Both the position numbers and the translations under genes were made by a program. This document shows positions 1-10,805 of a stretch of DNA of 64,000 nt, one piece after another. The notes beneath the pieces are model-generated. The model was given only the letters and a program-made list of their open reading frames with translations. It was not told where the DNA came from and made no database searches. Position 1 is the first letter of the stretch. Each line of letters starts with the position of its first letter. Source of the stretch: Benincasa hispida (lineage: Eukaryota; Streptophyta; Magnoliopsida; Cucurbitales; Cucurbitaceae); NCBI RefSeq assembly GCF_009727055.1, contig NC_052359.1, forward strand, positions 64,839,335 through 64,903,334, in the 5' to 3' direction.

Positions 1-10
1 GAGTTACATT

Positions 11-2437
11 TGTTGGGATTGGTGTCCTAATTCTCCCAGAGTCTCGTTGTTTTGTAAAGATACACATTGTTCAATGAATAAAATAAGTATTATTTAATTC
101 TAGTATTCACTCATATCCAATACAAACATCCTTGGTTATATTATGTAAACTTAAGCATGTATATGCGATATACAAGTAGATCATGCTTAAGTGAAACTTA
201 AATCGGTCTATAGTATAAGGATTAAGTTGGGATACCTGATCCTGGTGACACTACGGATATGGCCCGCTTTATAGTGGTTTGTAAGTGTTGTAAACTACTA
301 CAGATGGTTGGACTTATTCGTGTGGAGACGTGGAGCGGGGGTGTCTTATACAAAGAGTTTGTATAAGACCTGGACACGAGATGAATAGACTCTGTATATA
401 ACGTCGTTGATACTAGAGGACTTGCATCTCACCCATTGATACTAGAGACTTGCATCTCACCTAAACGACCATAGGTGACATGACCTCAATTCTGAGTGTT
501 TTGTGAACTCCTGTCTTTGAGGGCGGTCTTTTGATTAGTATGGGTGAGAGTGGCCAGATTGCCAACTCAACATGCCTACTTTTTTAGGGACTTGTATGAT
601 ATGGAGTTGGGAACTCAATTTATAATATGGAATTCACTCATTTCTCGAAGCAGGGATAAGTAGAGAGATTGCTCCTTTAAGGGCTGATTCCAGGTTGAAC
701 ATAGTGGCACAATCTTTTCTTTGGAAAAGAAGACTCAGTCATAGTAGGACTATGATTTATGTTCATTGGAGGGATCAGTGATACTTAAGGAGACAGATGT
801 AACTACAGGGGCATGCCCAGCTGTACTTACGAGCGATCTGTGAAGGGTTGTCGCACTGCTGAATGGTTAAGATGGGCACATAATATATCTGTAGTAAGGA
901 GAGTTCAGTTGTCGTCTTTAGTGGAGGACTATGATTTATGTTCATTAATCATTATTCACGTATCGTTAGAACTTCGGATCTACAGGTCCATGAGGTCCCA
1001 TTGGTAGCTTGGATTCATGTTGAAGGATCAAGTTCTTGGTATTGATTTGAAATATTCAAATTGACAAGAGGTATTTTGATTATATATGATATAATCGGTA
1101 TGATGTATGAGATACATCTAGTGGAGGATTAATGTAAATAAGATTACATTAAGTACCATGGAATAGAAAAAGAACTATGGTTTATATGTTTCATGAGATG
1201 AAATATTAAAACTATAGGTTATAAATATAGTATGATAAGTTGGTTATCATTTATATTTATAATAATATTAATATTTTTTTCTTTTAAATAACCAAATGTA
1301 GTGGGTGGTTATTGATCATGGTAACCGTGAGTTTAAAAGGAAATCAGTTTTCTATTTTGAAAAAAGAGGGTTTTTACAAAAGTTTGAAAAGAATTTGAGT
1401 TTTCTCTCGGGCAAAAAGAAACTCACAGAATTCATCAAGTAAATACAAATTTACTAAACGACGACTAGGTGAGCTAAACGATCGTGCAGGTGCTAGCTAA
1501 ACGATCGTGCAGTGTTTACTAAACGATCACATAGCTTTGTTAAACGATCGCTGGCCCAAGGTAAATGATCATGTAGAATCAACCGAGCTAAACAATAGAG
1601 TTAAACGATCACATAGATTTTTCTAGACTATCGCATAGCTTATCTAAATGATTGGGCATCAACCTATACGATAGGTCTCCGACTTCTCCCACTTGCCCAG
1701 TCGTGTACACGATCTGTCTTTCCTCCGTTCCTCCGTTCGTCTACCCTCTAGATTCTCACACCAAGAATACCAAGGTCGTCTTGTTGGTGGTGTCAGACTC
1801 AAATCAACATAGTTGAGGTTTTCTGGAGATCATTCGTGGTGCTTTGGAGCAATCCGTTCATGGTGTTGCGGAGGAATTCGTGGTGTTGCGGAGGAGATCG
1901 TGAAAGAGGAAATCGTTGGGGACGAGCGCGAAGTGTTCGTACAGTGTTGCATTCATGTAGATGAGCGCTCGTGGTTGCTGTTGTTTAATCAGAGGCGCGC
2001 ATCGGAGCATGGAGACGCTTCCACCGTTGTTAGTACAGTTTCTCCCTCTGTACATTTGTTGTTCATACTGTAATTTCACTGTAAATTGTATAACCGCTTG
2101 TTTGGAAGTCGACTGTAAATATATGTTGATTCATGATTGTAATTTGGAATAGTGTTGCTTCCGCTGCTCACGGAAATCTCGAGTGTCGATTTCCTTCAAC
2201 TCGTTGTTGTTCGAGGATATTGTTGAGGCATTGCGTTCGTGCTGTTGGATTGAGAAAGTACAAGAAGAATAGGTTCTTCTAGGGTATGTTCACTCGTTCT
2301 TCTATATTTTCTTCTTGGAGCATGCTGTAATTTAAACTTTATGCATAATTATTGTTATTTAATTGTAAATGTGTACGTTCTTTCACAATGGGGTATCTGC
2401 TTCCACTCACTGGTTCTCTTTGTAAAGAGTTCCTTCA
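11..2437 (+). mobile_element. 5' LTR of Ty1/copia element A (about 2.4 kb)
   Basis: The block begins TGTTGGGATTGG and ends GAGTTCCTTCA, three bases before a primer-binding site, so the boundaries are TG...CA. Related copies recur in this window at 6542-8402, 22807-24642, 36292-38177, 52755-54723 and 59061-60888, which confirms the unit and its ends. A TATA-like AT-rich stretch near 1240-1290 is a plausible promoter. A short-motif array lies downstream at about 1455-1675. Only 10 bases precede the LTR, so the flanking target duplication (ACATT would be the left copy) cannot be tested. No matching 3' LTR in the same orientation is present, so element A is truncated. Confidence 0.82.
1452..1675 (+). 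repeat. Array of about 12 degenerate TAAACGATCG units
   Basis: Units such as TAAACGATCGTGCAG, TAAACGATCACATAG, TAAACGATCGCTGG and TAAATGATCATGTAG follow one another every 15-30 bases. The motif is not a strict tandem repeat: spacers differ while the core GATC and the flanking TAAAC/ATAG are kept. It lies downstream of the TATA-like region, so it probably falls in the transcribed part of the LTR (inference). Confidence 0.75.
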
Positions 2438-2439
2438 AT

Positions 2440-2451
2440 TGGTATCAGAGC
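2440..2451 (+). promoter_or_regulatory. Primer-binding site (initiator tRNA-Met) of element A
   Basis: TGGTATCAGAGC is the standard plant copia primer site complementary to the 3' end of initiator tRNA-Met. It starts two bases after the LTR end and fixes the + orientation of element A. Confidence 0.9.
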
Positions 2452-4969
2452 AAGGTTGTTCTAATATTCCAAATTCAATTGATGTATTGAATTACTTTTG
2501 CAGTCTTGGTGGGTTTTCTGTTTGTACAAAGCATTTAAGTGTTAGATGTACTTGTGGATATGAATTGATGGATGTTTCGGGATGATTGCCTCTGTTTGTT
2601 AAAGCTTTCTTTACATTTCAAGTTAATTTGTAAGGGCCCCTATGTTTTTTGGGCATAATGACTTTGCAATCGAGTTTGTATTCAAAGTGTTTGAGTCTAT
2701 AAAAGTCGTTCGTGATGAAGCTTCAAAGAATGGAGATGTTGTTCTCATCGAGGAAGAAGACCAAGGGTTGGTCACATCGTGTAGTCCAGGCTAAATAATC
2801 GTTTAGATTTGGCTACGTGATGGTGTAGAAAAGTTTTACTCGATTGTGTAGTATTTGCTAAATGATCGCATGGCTGATGCTAAGCGATTGAGTAAAGACT
2901 TTACTCGGTCGTGTTGTGTTGGCTACTTGATTGCGTAGATGCTGAGGTAAACGATCGTTGAATATATGATACTCGACGCATGGTAGGCACGCGCACTAAA
3001 TGATTGAATAGGCCAGCATGCTTTATTGCATAGTCACTGGTTATTCGATCACTTAGTATACAATATTTGATGCTTATTCCACGATCGTTTAGACGACCAT
3101 GCTTCATCGCATAGTTATCGTCTACTTGATCGTTTAGGCATACGTTACATGATGTGCGCATGATCGCGTGGCCTTCATGCTTCATCGCATGTCATAGGCA
3201 CTCGATCCATGCTACACGATCGTTTATACTTGTTGAGTGTTACTCGATGATCACAAGGAGCTGCTATACGATCATAAGGCCTGTTTGAACCAGACGACTC
3301 AATGGTTTTTGTAATAGATAGTTTTTCTTTTCCAGTTTTTTAGGTTGTTCATCTCGGTCCATTAATTTTGAATGAATGTACATGTGATGTATGTTTATTT
3401 ATCTGTCATAAAGTATGTCATATAGATTTACAACCCACTATAAGTTATGCATTTGTTCATGCATCATCTTTATATTATAAGATTTATAATATAGTAGATT
3501 GCATGATTGAATTACTTTAAAGTATGCTCATGCATCATATAATATAAGGGTTATAATATATGCATGCATTAAGCATATCCATGCATAATCTTTATATTAT
3601 AAGTGTTATAGTATAAGGGTGTATGAAAGTATATATGCTTGGTTCATTACAAGTTATATAAGTGTTATATATAGTAATGAATAAACATTGCATGAAGTAT
3701 GACACTTAGGTTAATTTATAAAAGTTATAAATACCTAGTCTAGCTTAGCAATGTGGATAGTTTTAGTTGTTTCTTTTTATAAAAGTTATAATAGAAATTA
3801 GAACTAAAATCAAGAAGAAAGATATGCATGTAAACTTAGGTTTAATCATGTTTTAAAAGAGTTTTAAAATTTGATTGAGATAGACCTAAGATCACAGTTC
3901 TAATAAGATTAGAAATGTAAGATTAATCTTTTAATCGGTTTAAAAGGATTAAATTGACTAATAAAAGATTAAATATATACCAAATCTATCTATAAAGGAC
4001 CTTTTGTCTAAGGCGGATTCTGTCTAGGCTAGGGTATTTAAGCTGACGAAAATGGAACACCCCTACCTGGGAACCTACCTGGAAAGGTGAATTAGATAGA
4101 TTTACTACATGCATGCAAATTTGAGGATAGTCTGTTAAAGTATTTAATAAGATTTGATTCGAACTTGTTTAATTATCAAAAGCAAAAGTTTCTTTTTAGC
4201 AAATTAAACTCACACTTAGATAAAATCAGTAGCTGAATTTTCTAAGTTAATGAATCCTAGGTAGAACATTCAGTGAGAGGTACTTGGAGTATATGGTACT
4301 TCACTTAAACCTTTACACATTTCTCCCTAAAAGTTCACACCATGAGATAGATCAATACCAAGGATAATATCCACCTAAAGGATGGTGTTTGGGTAGGTCA
4401 ATACCAAGGTGAATGGAGAGAATGTTTATGGTAAGTGGGAGCGGGACGTGTGACAACATATCCCACGGTCTCTCTCATTAGGTTGGATAACATTTTGTGC
4501 ATCGTCTCGAGGAACCCTGGGAGTGTCCCCCCTAAAGGATGGCAGTATTTGCACAACTCTTTATCTGATCTCCTAAAAAGGATAAGGTTGTTTTAGTCTC
4601 TTGTCCTAATATGCTTTTTCCCTACGGTGGGTGCATTAGGGCAGGACTCTAGGGCCTAAAATGCAGGGTTACACTTACGCAGAATTGTTAAGGTTGTTAA
4701 CAAATTCTGGATCAAAAAATGGTGACTGTTAGAGTCAAGTACAAGAGTTGTTTTTGTCTAATGGTTAAGAATGGCTCATCCCAGTGAAGGGGCAATTGAT
4801 CACCCCAACGGTGACTTTTGTCTTGCCTCATCGGAGCATCATTGCAAAATAGATGTCATTTCACTTAGGGTACAATAGAACTATTTTTCTAAAACCTAAA
4901 ATTGGTGTTAGATGTGGTAATGCAAGTAGACTTATTAAGTTTGTTCTTGTTTTCAGCATCTTTTAAATT
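2452..4969 (+). other. Long untranslated leader of copia element A
   Basis: About 2.5 kb separates the primer site from the gag ATG at 4970, and no convincing protein is encoded there. It contains the motif array at 2790-3290, an AT-rich part (3330-4000) and a more ordinary stretch (4020-4960). Just before the gag ATG there is a pyrimidine-rich tract ending TTTTCAG near 4956, which resembles a splice acceptor. A spliced leader is possible but not shown. Confidence 0.55.
2790..3290. repeat. Array of about 20 CTAAACGATCG-type units in the leader
   Basis: Degenerate units with a rough consensus CTAAACGATCGCRTAG, in both orientations (for example ACGATCGTTTAG near 3081-3093 and TAAACGATCG near 2948), recur about every 20-25 bases. 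The same core is found in the LTR array at 1452-1675 and in the - strand LTR at 23060-23240. Confidence 0.7.
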
Positions 4970-6541
4970 ATGGCAACCGCTACTTTAGTTCTTTTAACCG
5001 CCAACAAACTAATTGGTAATAACTACGCTACTTGGAAGAACTCGATAAACACAATACTTATCATCGATGACCTCCGATTTGTCCTTACGGAGGAATGTTC
5101 TTTTATTCCACCTCCTATTGTCGCTCAAAAAATTCGAGATGCATATGAGCGATGGACATAGGCGAACGAGAAGGCTCGAGCGTACATCTTGGCCAGCTTG
5201 AACGACATCTTGGCCAAGAAGCATGAGCCCATGGTCACTGCACGTGAGATCATGGAGTCTCTAAAGTGCATTTTCAACTCCAAAACGAAGGAAGGTACAT
5301 CTATTCGAGAACATGTTCTGGACATGATTGTCCACTTTAATGTGGCGGAGATGAATGTGGCTCGCATCGATGAGGGCAACCAAGTTAGCATTATTCTAGA
5401 GACGTTGCCAGAAAGCTTTATGCACTTTGTATGCAGCGCTGTTCTGAACAAGGTTGATTACAACCTTACAACTCTCCTCAACGAGTTGTAGACGTTTCAA
5501 TCCTTGCTGAAAATTAAGGAGAAGACAGTTGGTGAGACAAATGTTGCTTCATCATCTAAAAGGTTCCACCGAGGTTCGACCTCAGGAACTAAGTCTGCCT
5601 TCTTCTTCTGGCACTAACAAATGGAAAAAGAAGAAGAGTAGTAAGGGGAAGGGGAAGGCACCAGCTAACCCAAAACCTGCCACTCAGCGGCGTAAGCGAC
5701 TACCTCCGATTGAAAAAGAAAAATGTTTCCACTGCAACCAAGATAGGCACTAGAAGCAGAATTGCCTACGCTGGTTAAAGGAGAGGAAGAAGGCAAAGGC
5801 CAAGTCCAAACAAGGTAAATATGATTTACTAGTTTTAGAGACTTGTTTAGTGGAGAATGATGATTCTACCTGGATTATAGACTCTGGGGCCACTAACCAT
5901 ATTTGTTCTTCTTTTCAGGGGATTAGATCCTGGCGGCAACTTACAGAATAGGTTTATCATTTTGAATGATGTATATGTAGAATGATGATGTGAGTAGGCA
6001 ATGAGCACGTCATCTCAGCTGTGGTAATGGGAGGCCTCCGGTTGACTTTACAGAATAGGTTTATCATTTTGAATGATGTATATGTAGTTCCCAAGTTAAA
6101 GAGAAACTTAATTTCTGTAAAGTTGTTGCTTGAATGTAAATACACTCTTAACTTTTTAGTTAATAAAGTGTTTATTTCGAAAGATGGTGTTGAGATATAT
6201 TCAGCTTTACTAGAAAATAATTTGTATGTGCTAAGACCATTAGCAACAAATTCCCTCCATAAAATAGAGATGTTTAAAACTGTCATAACTCAAAATAAAC
6301 GACTTAAAGTTTCTTCTAAAGAAAATGTCCAATTTTGGCACCTTCGATTAGGGCACATCAATCTTAATAGGATTGAGAGATTGGTGAATAATGGACTTCT
6401 AAACGAGTTAGAAGAAAATTCTTTACATGTGTACGAGTCATGCCCTGAATGCAAGATGAATAAAAGACCTTTTACTGGAAAAGCTTATCGAGCCAAAGAT
6501 CCTCTAAAATTAGTACATTCAGACCTTTGTGATCCGAGGAG
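4970..6541 (+). pseudogene. Ty1/copia gag-protease-integrase N-terminus, broken (element A)
   Basis: The ATG at 4970 opens a copia gag (NYATWKNSINTILIIDD, then the FVLTEEC segment). An in-frame TAG at 5159 interrupts it, and it resumes to a second TAG at 5489. Lysine-rich sequence and a zinc knuckle follow (CFHCNQDRH...QNC, about 5724-5765), then the protease active-site motif WIIDSGATNH (about 5873-5902). After a 40-bp duplication (5941-5980 repeated at 6048-6087) the frame continues into a gag-pre-integrase domain (FWHLRLGHINLNRIERL; later CPECKMNKRPF). The start of the integrase core, HSDLC, is seen at about 6517-6531. Sequence homology stops at about 6541, where an unrelated-strand LTR begins, so integrase core, reverse transcriptase and RNase H are missing. 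The order gag-PR-IN is diagnostic of Ty1/copia. It cannot make a functional polyprotein. Confidence 0.88.
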
Positions 6542-8402
6542 TGTATCAGTAACAGCGGAAGCAACAAGAATCATTAAGCATTCTAATTCATTAATTTTGG
6601 CAAAATATAAAGCATGCTCTTGCAGAAACAAGTGAGTTTCATGACATACCTTTGTAGAACTTCTTCAAAGCTCGATCTCCAGCTGCAATCTTCTCCAAAT
6701 CTCGTTGTAGACCACCTCAAGATCTTCCCCATTATTCTCTTAGTGCTCTAGATTGAATTGTGGGACTCAAAACAAGCTTGAATCAAGGGATTATTAAGAA
6801 GTGCTCACAGCAGCAATCTGGTTGAAGAACACCTTCTTCACTATGAATTTTCAACTAAAATTTTTTTGATTGCATGCCTCAAATCACTCAATTATTCTTT
6901 ATTTATTGCAGGTGAACATGCAAAGGAGAATGTTGCATGACTTCCAGCTCATGCTTGGAGTTAATGAAGAAGAGGAAATGGGTTTTGTGTGAGCATGAAG
7001 AAAATGGATAATGGAATATCTCAATATTCCATTTGTGCATGATTTTTCCAATTTTCCAATTTATCTCAAAATCAAAACTTGATTTTAAAAAACATTTTGA
7101 TTTTAAAACTGAAAATTTTAATTTTATAAAATTAATTTCATAAATTAGTTTTTAAATAAAACTAATTAATTTAATATCAAATATTAAATTAATTTTTACA
7201 CATATCCATCTTTATATATTTAAATCATATTTAAATATAAATTCTCTTATTCCATTTAGTTCTCAAAATTAAACACGTAATTATATCTCATATAATTACT
7301 AATTTCCTTAATTCTAATTTGAATGTTTCAAATTAACTTATCACGCTATACTAGAGCTAATCCATTTATAATCTAGTAGGGGGACCTCGTGGACCTACAG
7401 ATCATGGGCTTCAACAACCCGAGATTAATTGGCTAAACTCATTAGATCAAATTAACACTCATTCGTTAACTAATGGGTCACTCCACTAAAGCCCATAGTT
7501 GCACTTCTCTCACTGTAGATATATTATATCCACATGATTTAACCATAATCAGTAAGTCGACCCTTCACAGGTTGTTCGTAATAATGGATGGGTCAAATAT
7601 CTATTTTACCCCCGAGATTAATTCTTGTTCCTCAAGTTCCTACTGATCCTCTAATGAACAACTGGTTTGTGATCCAATCACTAAATCAAAACTCTCTCAG
7701 TCTAGTGAGTGATTGTGGCCCCTTGTTCAAAACCTGAATTCAGTACTTGAGAGAACAACCTTTCTCTTATCCCTAAATTTGGTAAGCATGAACTCCGTCT
7801 TGCACCCTATGTCCCCAGCTATCTATTTGGTATTACCCCTGAAACGGGAAGCTTATTGAGCCGGTGTTGTTAAGCCAACCCTCACCTATGTAAATCTAAG
7901 GATAATCCCAAAATAAACTGGAGTTCATAGTTAGCTCAGGATTAAGATCGAATTACCTAGGTCATCTAGGTAAAATAGTCAGTCTTATACAGTAAACAGC
8001 GTTATAAAGTAAGAGTGACTTATTTCTTGGTCCGATCTTATGCAAACTCATTACATAAGACGCCCACACTCCTCATGTCATAACATGTACGAATTAGGAT
8101 CACATTGTATGTAGCACTTTACAACTCTTTGTAACAACTACAGGGTAGGCCGCATCTAATAGTGTTATCAGAATAAGGTACCCAACCTTATTCATGTACT
8201 ATAGATCATTTTGACAATTTACTCGAACCTGATCCACTCTTATGTCTCCACATAAAGTTCAAGTGCTCATGTAATAGTCATGGGTCTTAGTTTATTGGAT
8301 TTAGACGTTCATGTATATAATTTATAAAATTAATAATAAGTTTATTAATTATAGAAAATGTTTATCATTTTACAAACTGCGAGTTTTAGGACATAAAACT
8401 CA
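6542..8402 (-). mobile_element. Copia-type LTR (- strand), probably solo or a truncation remnant
   Basis: Read on the - strand the block starts TGAGTTTTATGTCC...AAACTCGCAG, close to the start of the LTR at 59061-60888 (TGTTGGGTTTTATGCCC). It ends ...GTTACTGATACA at 6542. It shares the family's internal order, including the region matching 23600-24600. The flanks (AGGAG left, AATGG right) do not form a target duplication. They belong to two different copia elements in opposite orientations, so this is not a simple solo-LTR insertion. Confidence 0.72.
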
Positions 8403-9827
8403 AATGGTAAAACTATGTCTGGTTGCCTTTCCCAAAACATAATGTTCACAAAAAGTCAGTTTGTCTGAAATTCCTTTGGATAGGATACCTTGTCTAGATA
8501 GCATTTCCAGTCGTTTAGCACTAATATGAGACAGCCTCTTATGCCATATATCAGCTTCTGTTAGATCATTAGTAGTGGCAATATATGCCCCTATCATCAT
8601 TTCTACTCCTTTGACCACTAACAAATCATTAACTTTCTCCCCAACAAGGAGCACCTTGGAATCTTTTAGAACCTCAAGAGTTCGACTCTTGCCTCTATAT
8701 TCACACCCTACAACATCAAGCATTCCCAAAGAGATTAAATTCCTCTTAAGAAGTGGTACATGCCTAACATTTCTAAGAAGTTTCTCAGTCTCATCCTTAA
8801 ATTTCATTGAGACAGACCCTATTCTTTCAATTTTGCAGCTTTGGTTGTTTCCTATGTAAACCCTTTCTCCATCAACTTCTTTGTAGGTATTAAACCAAGG
8901 TCTCATTGGTGTCATGTGATAGGTGCATCCGTAATCCAAGACCCAATCATGTTTCCCAAGGGGGTTTACATGATTGGCCTTGTCAAGTGTTGAAGCTAGT
9001 GCATCTGAGTAGATAAAGGAACCTTCTACAACAGAAGCTTCAGGCTGCTTACATTTAGTTTTTTTTTTTCTCTTTATCTTGATTTTTCCTCTTGAGAATA
9101 AAACAGTTTTAATCAAATAGTCTTCCTTTTTACAATATTTTCATTTAACTTTCTGTTTTGGCTTATTTTCATCTGTATGTTGTTGTTTTCTATCCTTCTG
9201 CTAATTTTATTTGAAATTTTCCTTCACAAAAAACCCTTCACCACTTGGTTGTTTCTTTTTAACTGTTTATAGCTCAAGTTATTTTGTTCTTAGGGCATAG
9301 ATAATTGCATCAGTAGTTATATTTTCCCTTCCATACTTTAATGCATTTTTAATTTCTCTATAGGATTCTGGTAAGGAGTTTAAGAGCTCATATGCCTCAT
9401 TATCATCTCCAATTTTCTCCCCTATATTCTTAAATTCAGCAACAATTCTTTTGAATTTATCAAGATTGTCTGAAAGAAATTTTGATGGGTCCATTTTAAA
9501 GGTGAAGAACCTCTCCCTAAGGTACATTTTATTAGGAAAATCTTTAGTAGCATACAAGTCTTCCAGTTTTGTCCAAATCCTATAGGTCGTCTCTTGATCA
9601 AGGACTTGTTTTAAAACATTATCACTTAGGTTTAGGACTAACGTACCATAGGCTGCTAGCTCCTAGTCTTCTTTCTCCTGAGTTGTGACATTGTTTGGTA
9701 AAGAGGATGGATCAAGAAGAGCCTTGTGAGCCTTCTGCTAACCAAGAATGGCTTTGATTTTGGCCTTCCAAAGGACAAAATCACCCTTACCATCAAATTT
9801 CTCCACTTCGACTCTAGCTACTGCCAT
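8403..9827 (-). pseudogene. Ty1/copia gag-protease-pre-integrase, broken (element B)
   Basis: On the - strand an ATG at 9827 opens a gag (MAVARVEVEKFDGKGDF...WKAKIKAIL). The gag continues through the segment at 9557-9279 (LNSLPESYREIKNAL). A degraded zinc-knuckle region (YCKKEDYLIK) lies near 9110-9140. The protease motif appears as WVLDYGCTYHMTP (about 8909-8947), where related elements usually have DSG. The pre-integrase domain follows (DIWHKRLSHISAKRLEML, then CEHYVLGKATRHSF) and breaks off at about 8403, where a copia LTR begins. Several in-frame stops lie between gag and protease. Gag lineage and motifs differ from element A, so this is a separate family. Confidence 0.87.
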
Positions 9828-9883
9828 TTGATTCTGAATCTTGAATCTTGATTTTCCAAGAACTGAAGTCTTTTAGTGTCTTT

Positions 9884-9895
9884 GCTCTGATACCA
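9884..9895 (-). promoter_or_regulatory. Primer-binding site (initiator tRNA-Met) of element B
   Basis: The + strand reads GCTCTGATACCA, the reverse complement of the copia primer site TGGTATCAGAGC. It lies between the gag ATG (9827) and the LTR to its right, confirming - orientation. Confidence 0.9.
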
Positions 9896-9902
9896 ATTTT
9901 AT

Positions 9903-10462
9903 TGGGCTTGTTTTATTTTTGAGGCCCAAGGGAAGAGAAAGCTTAATCCAAGATTGAGATTAGGTAGAAGGAAATGCTCTGAAGAGGCCACAATCTTCAG
10001 CTCAATGATCAACAAGTGGTGAATACCACTAACACTGATCAGATGGATTGAGGTGAGCTGATGGAATTCCTTCACTTTAAACAAAAACTTCTCTCTCTCT
10101 CTGACACCTGAATCTAAAATTCTTTCAACCCTTTCTAACTTTTTTCTGTTCTTGACAAAATTCACAGACAATGAAGAAGAAATTCAAGCATGCAATTGAA
10201 GGAAATGAAAGAGGGAGAAGAGATCTACACAGTGATGTACTTGGTACGGCAAGAAGGTGCCTACATCTAGGGGAAGGGAGTTGTTTCTTTATTGAAGACT
10301 ACAAAAGATAAGATTTTTCTCACAGATTTGTACAAATGCAAGATGTAAAAACTATCTAGTTGTTTTAAATGTTCAGCTTATATATACATGTTTTTATAAC
10401 CGTTACAAATAATTGTTGAATCTGTTAAAAGGAAAACTAGCCATTAAGATTATTTTCCTTCA
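9903..10462 (-). mobile_element. 5' LTR of copia element B (about 0.56 kb)
   Basis: It begins just upstream (on the - strand) of the primer site. Proposed edges are TG at 9903 and CA at 10461-10462 in + orientation. It contains a CT-rich microsatellite (about 10082-10102). Its short length and sequence differ from the 1.8-2.4 kb LTR family in the rest of the window. The outer edge is inferred from the TG/CA rule and the change to a different repeat, because no second copy is present. Confidence 0.55.
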
Positions 10463-10735
10463 CTTATCCTGGTAATACTATGGATATGACCTATTTTGTA
10501 ATTTTTACAAACGATTTTATTCAAATCGTTCATGTAGAGGCATATGAGTGGGGGTATCATATGTAATGAAGACCAGACCACAAAATATATAGTCTCTCGT
10601 TATAACATTGTTAACTGAAGAGATTAATATTGCAAATGATTACCATGGAACTCAATCTGAATCCTGAGTGAGTTATGAACTCCTACTCATGAGGAGGCTC
10701 CTATCGAATTTTTAAATGAGGAGGCATCACCGTAA
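10463..10735 (+). mobile_element. Fragment of a copia LTR (+ orientation)
   Basis: The order of segments (ATCCTGGTAATACTATGGATATGACC; GTAGAGGCATATGAGTGGGGG; CTGAATCCTGAGTGAGTTATGAACTCC) matches the LTRs at 236-540 and 52990-53250 in the same orientation. Both ends are cut: by the LTR of element B on the left and by unassigned sequence on the right. The 70 bases at 10736-10805 are not recognised. Confidence 0.65.
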
Positions 10736-10805
10736 GATCGGCACTAGCAGCTTCACAACATATTGTTCGGAAAGGGATTTTTTCCCCTAAGCAAGGCTTG
10801 GTTTC

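Noticed and set aside
813..1007. Small open frame inside the first copia LTR
   Set aside because: It lies wholly within an LTR, has no protein homology and is not conserved as a frame in the other LTR copies. The same applies to frames at 1813-2152, 2352-2585 and 2901-3185.
1452..3290. CRISPR array suggested by regularly spaced short repeats
   Set aside because: Units are degenerate, spacers are not of constant length, both strands are used and the setting is a plant retrotransposon.
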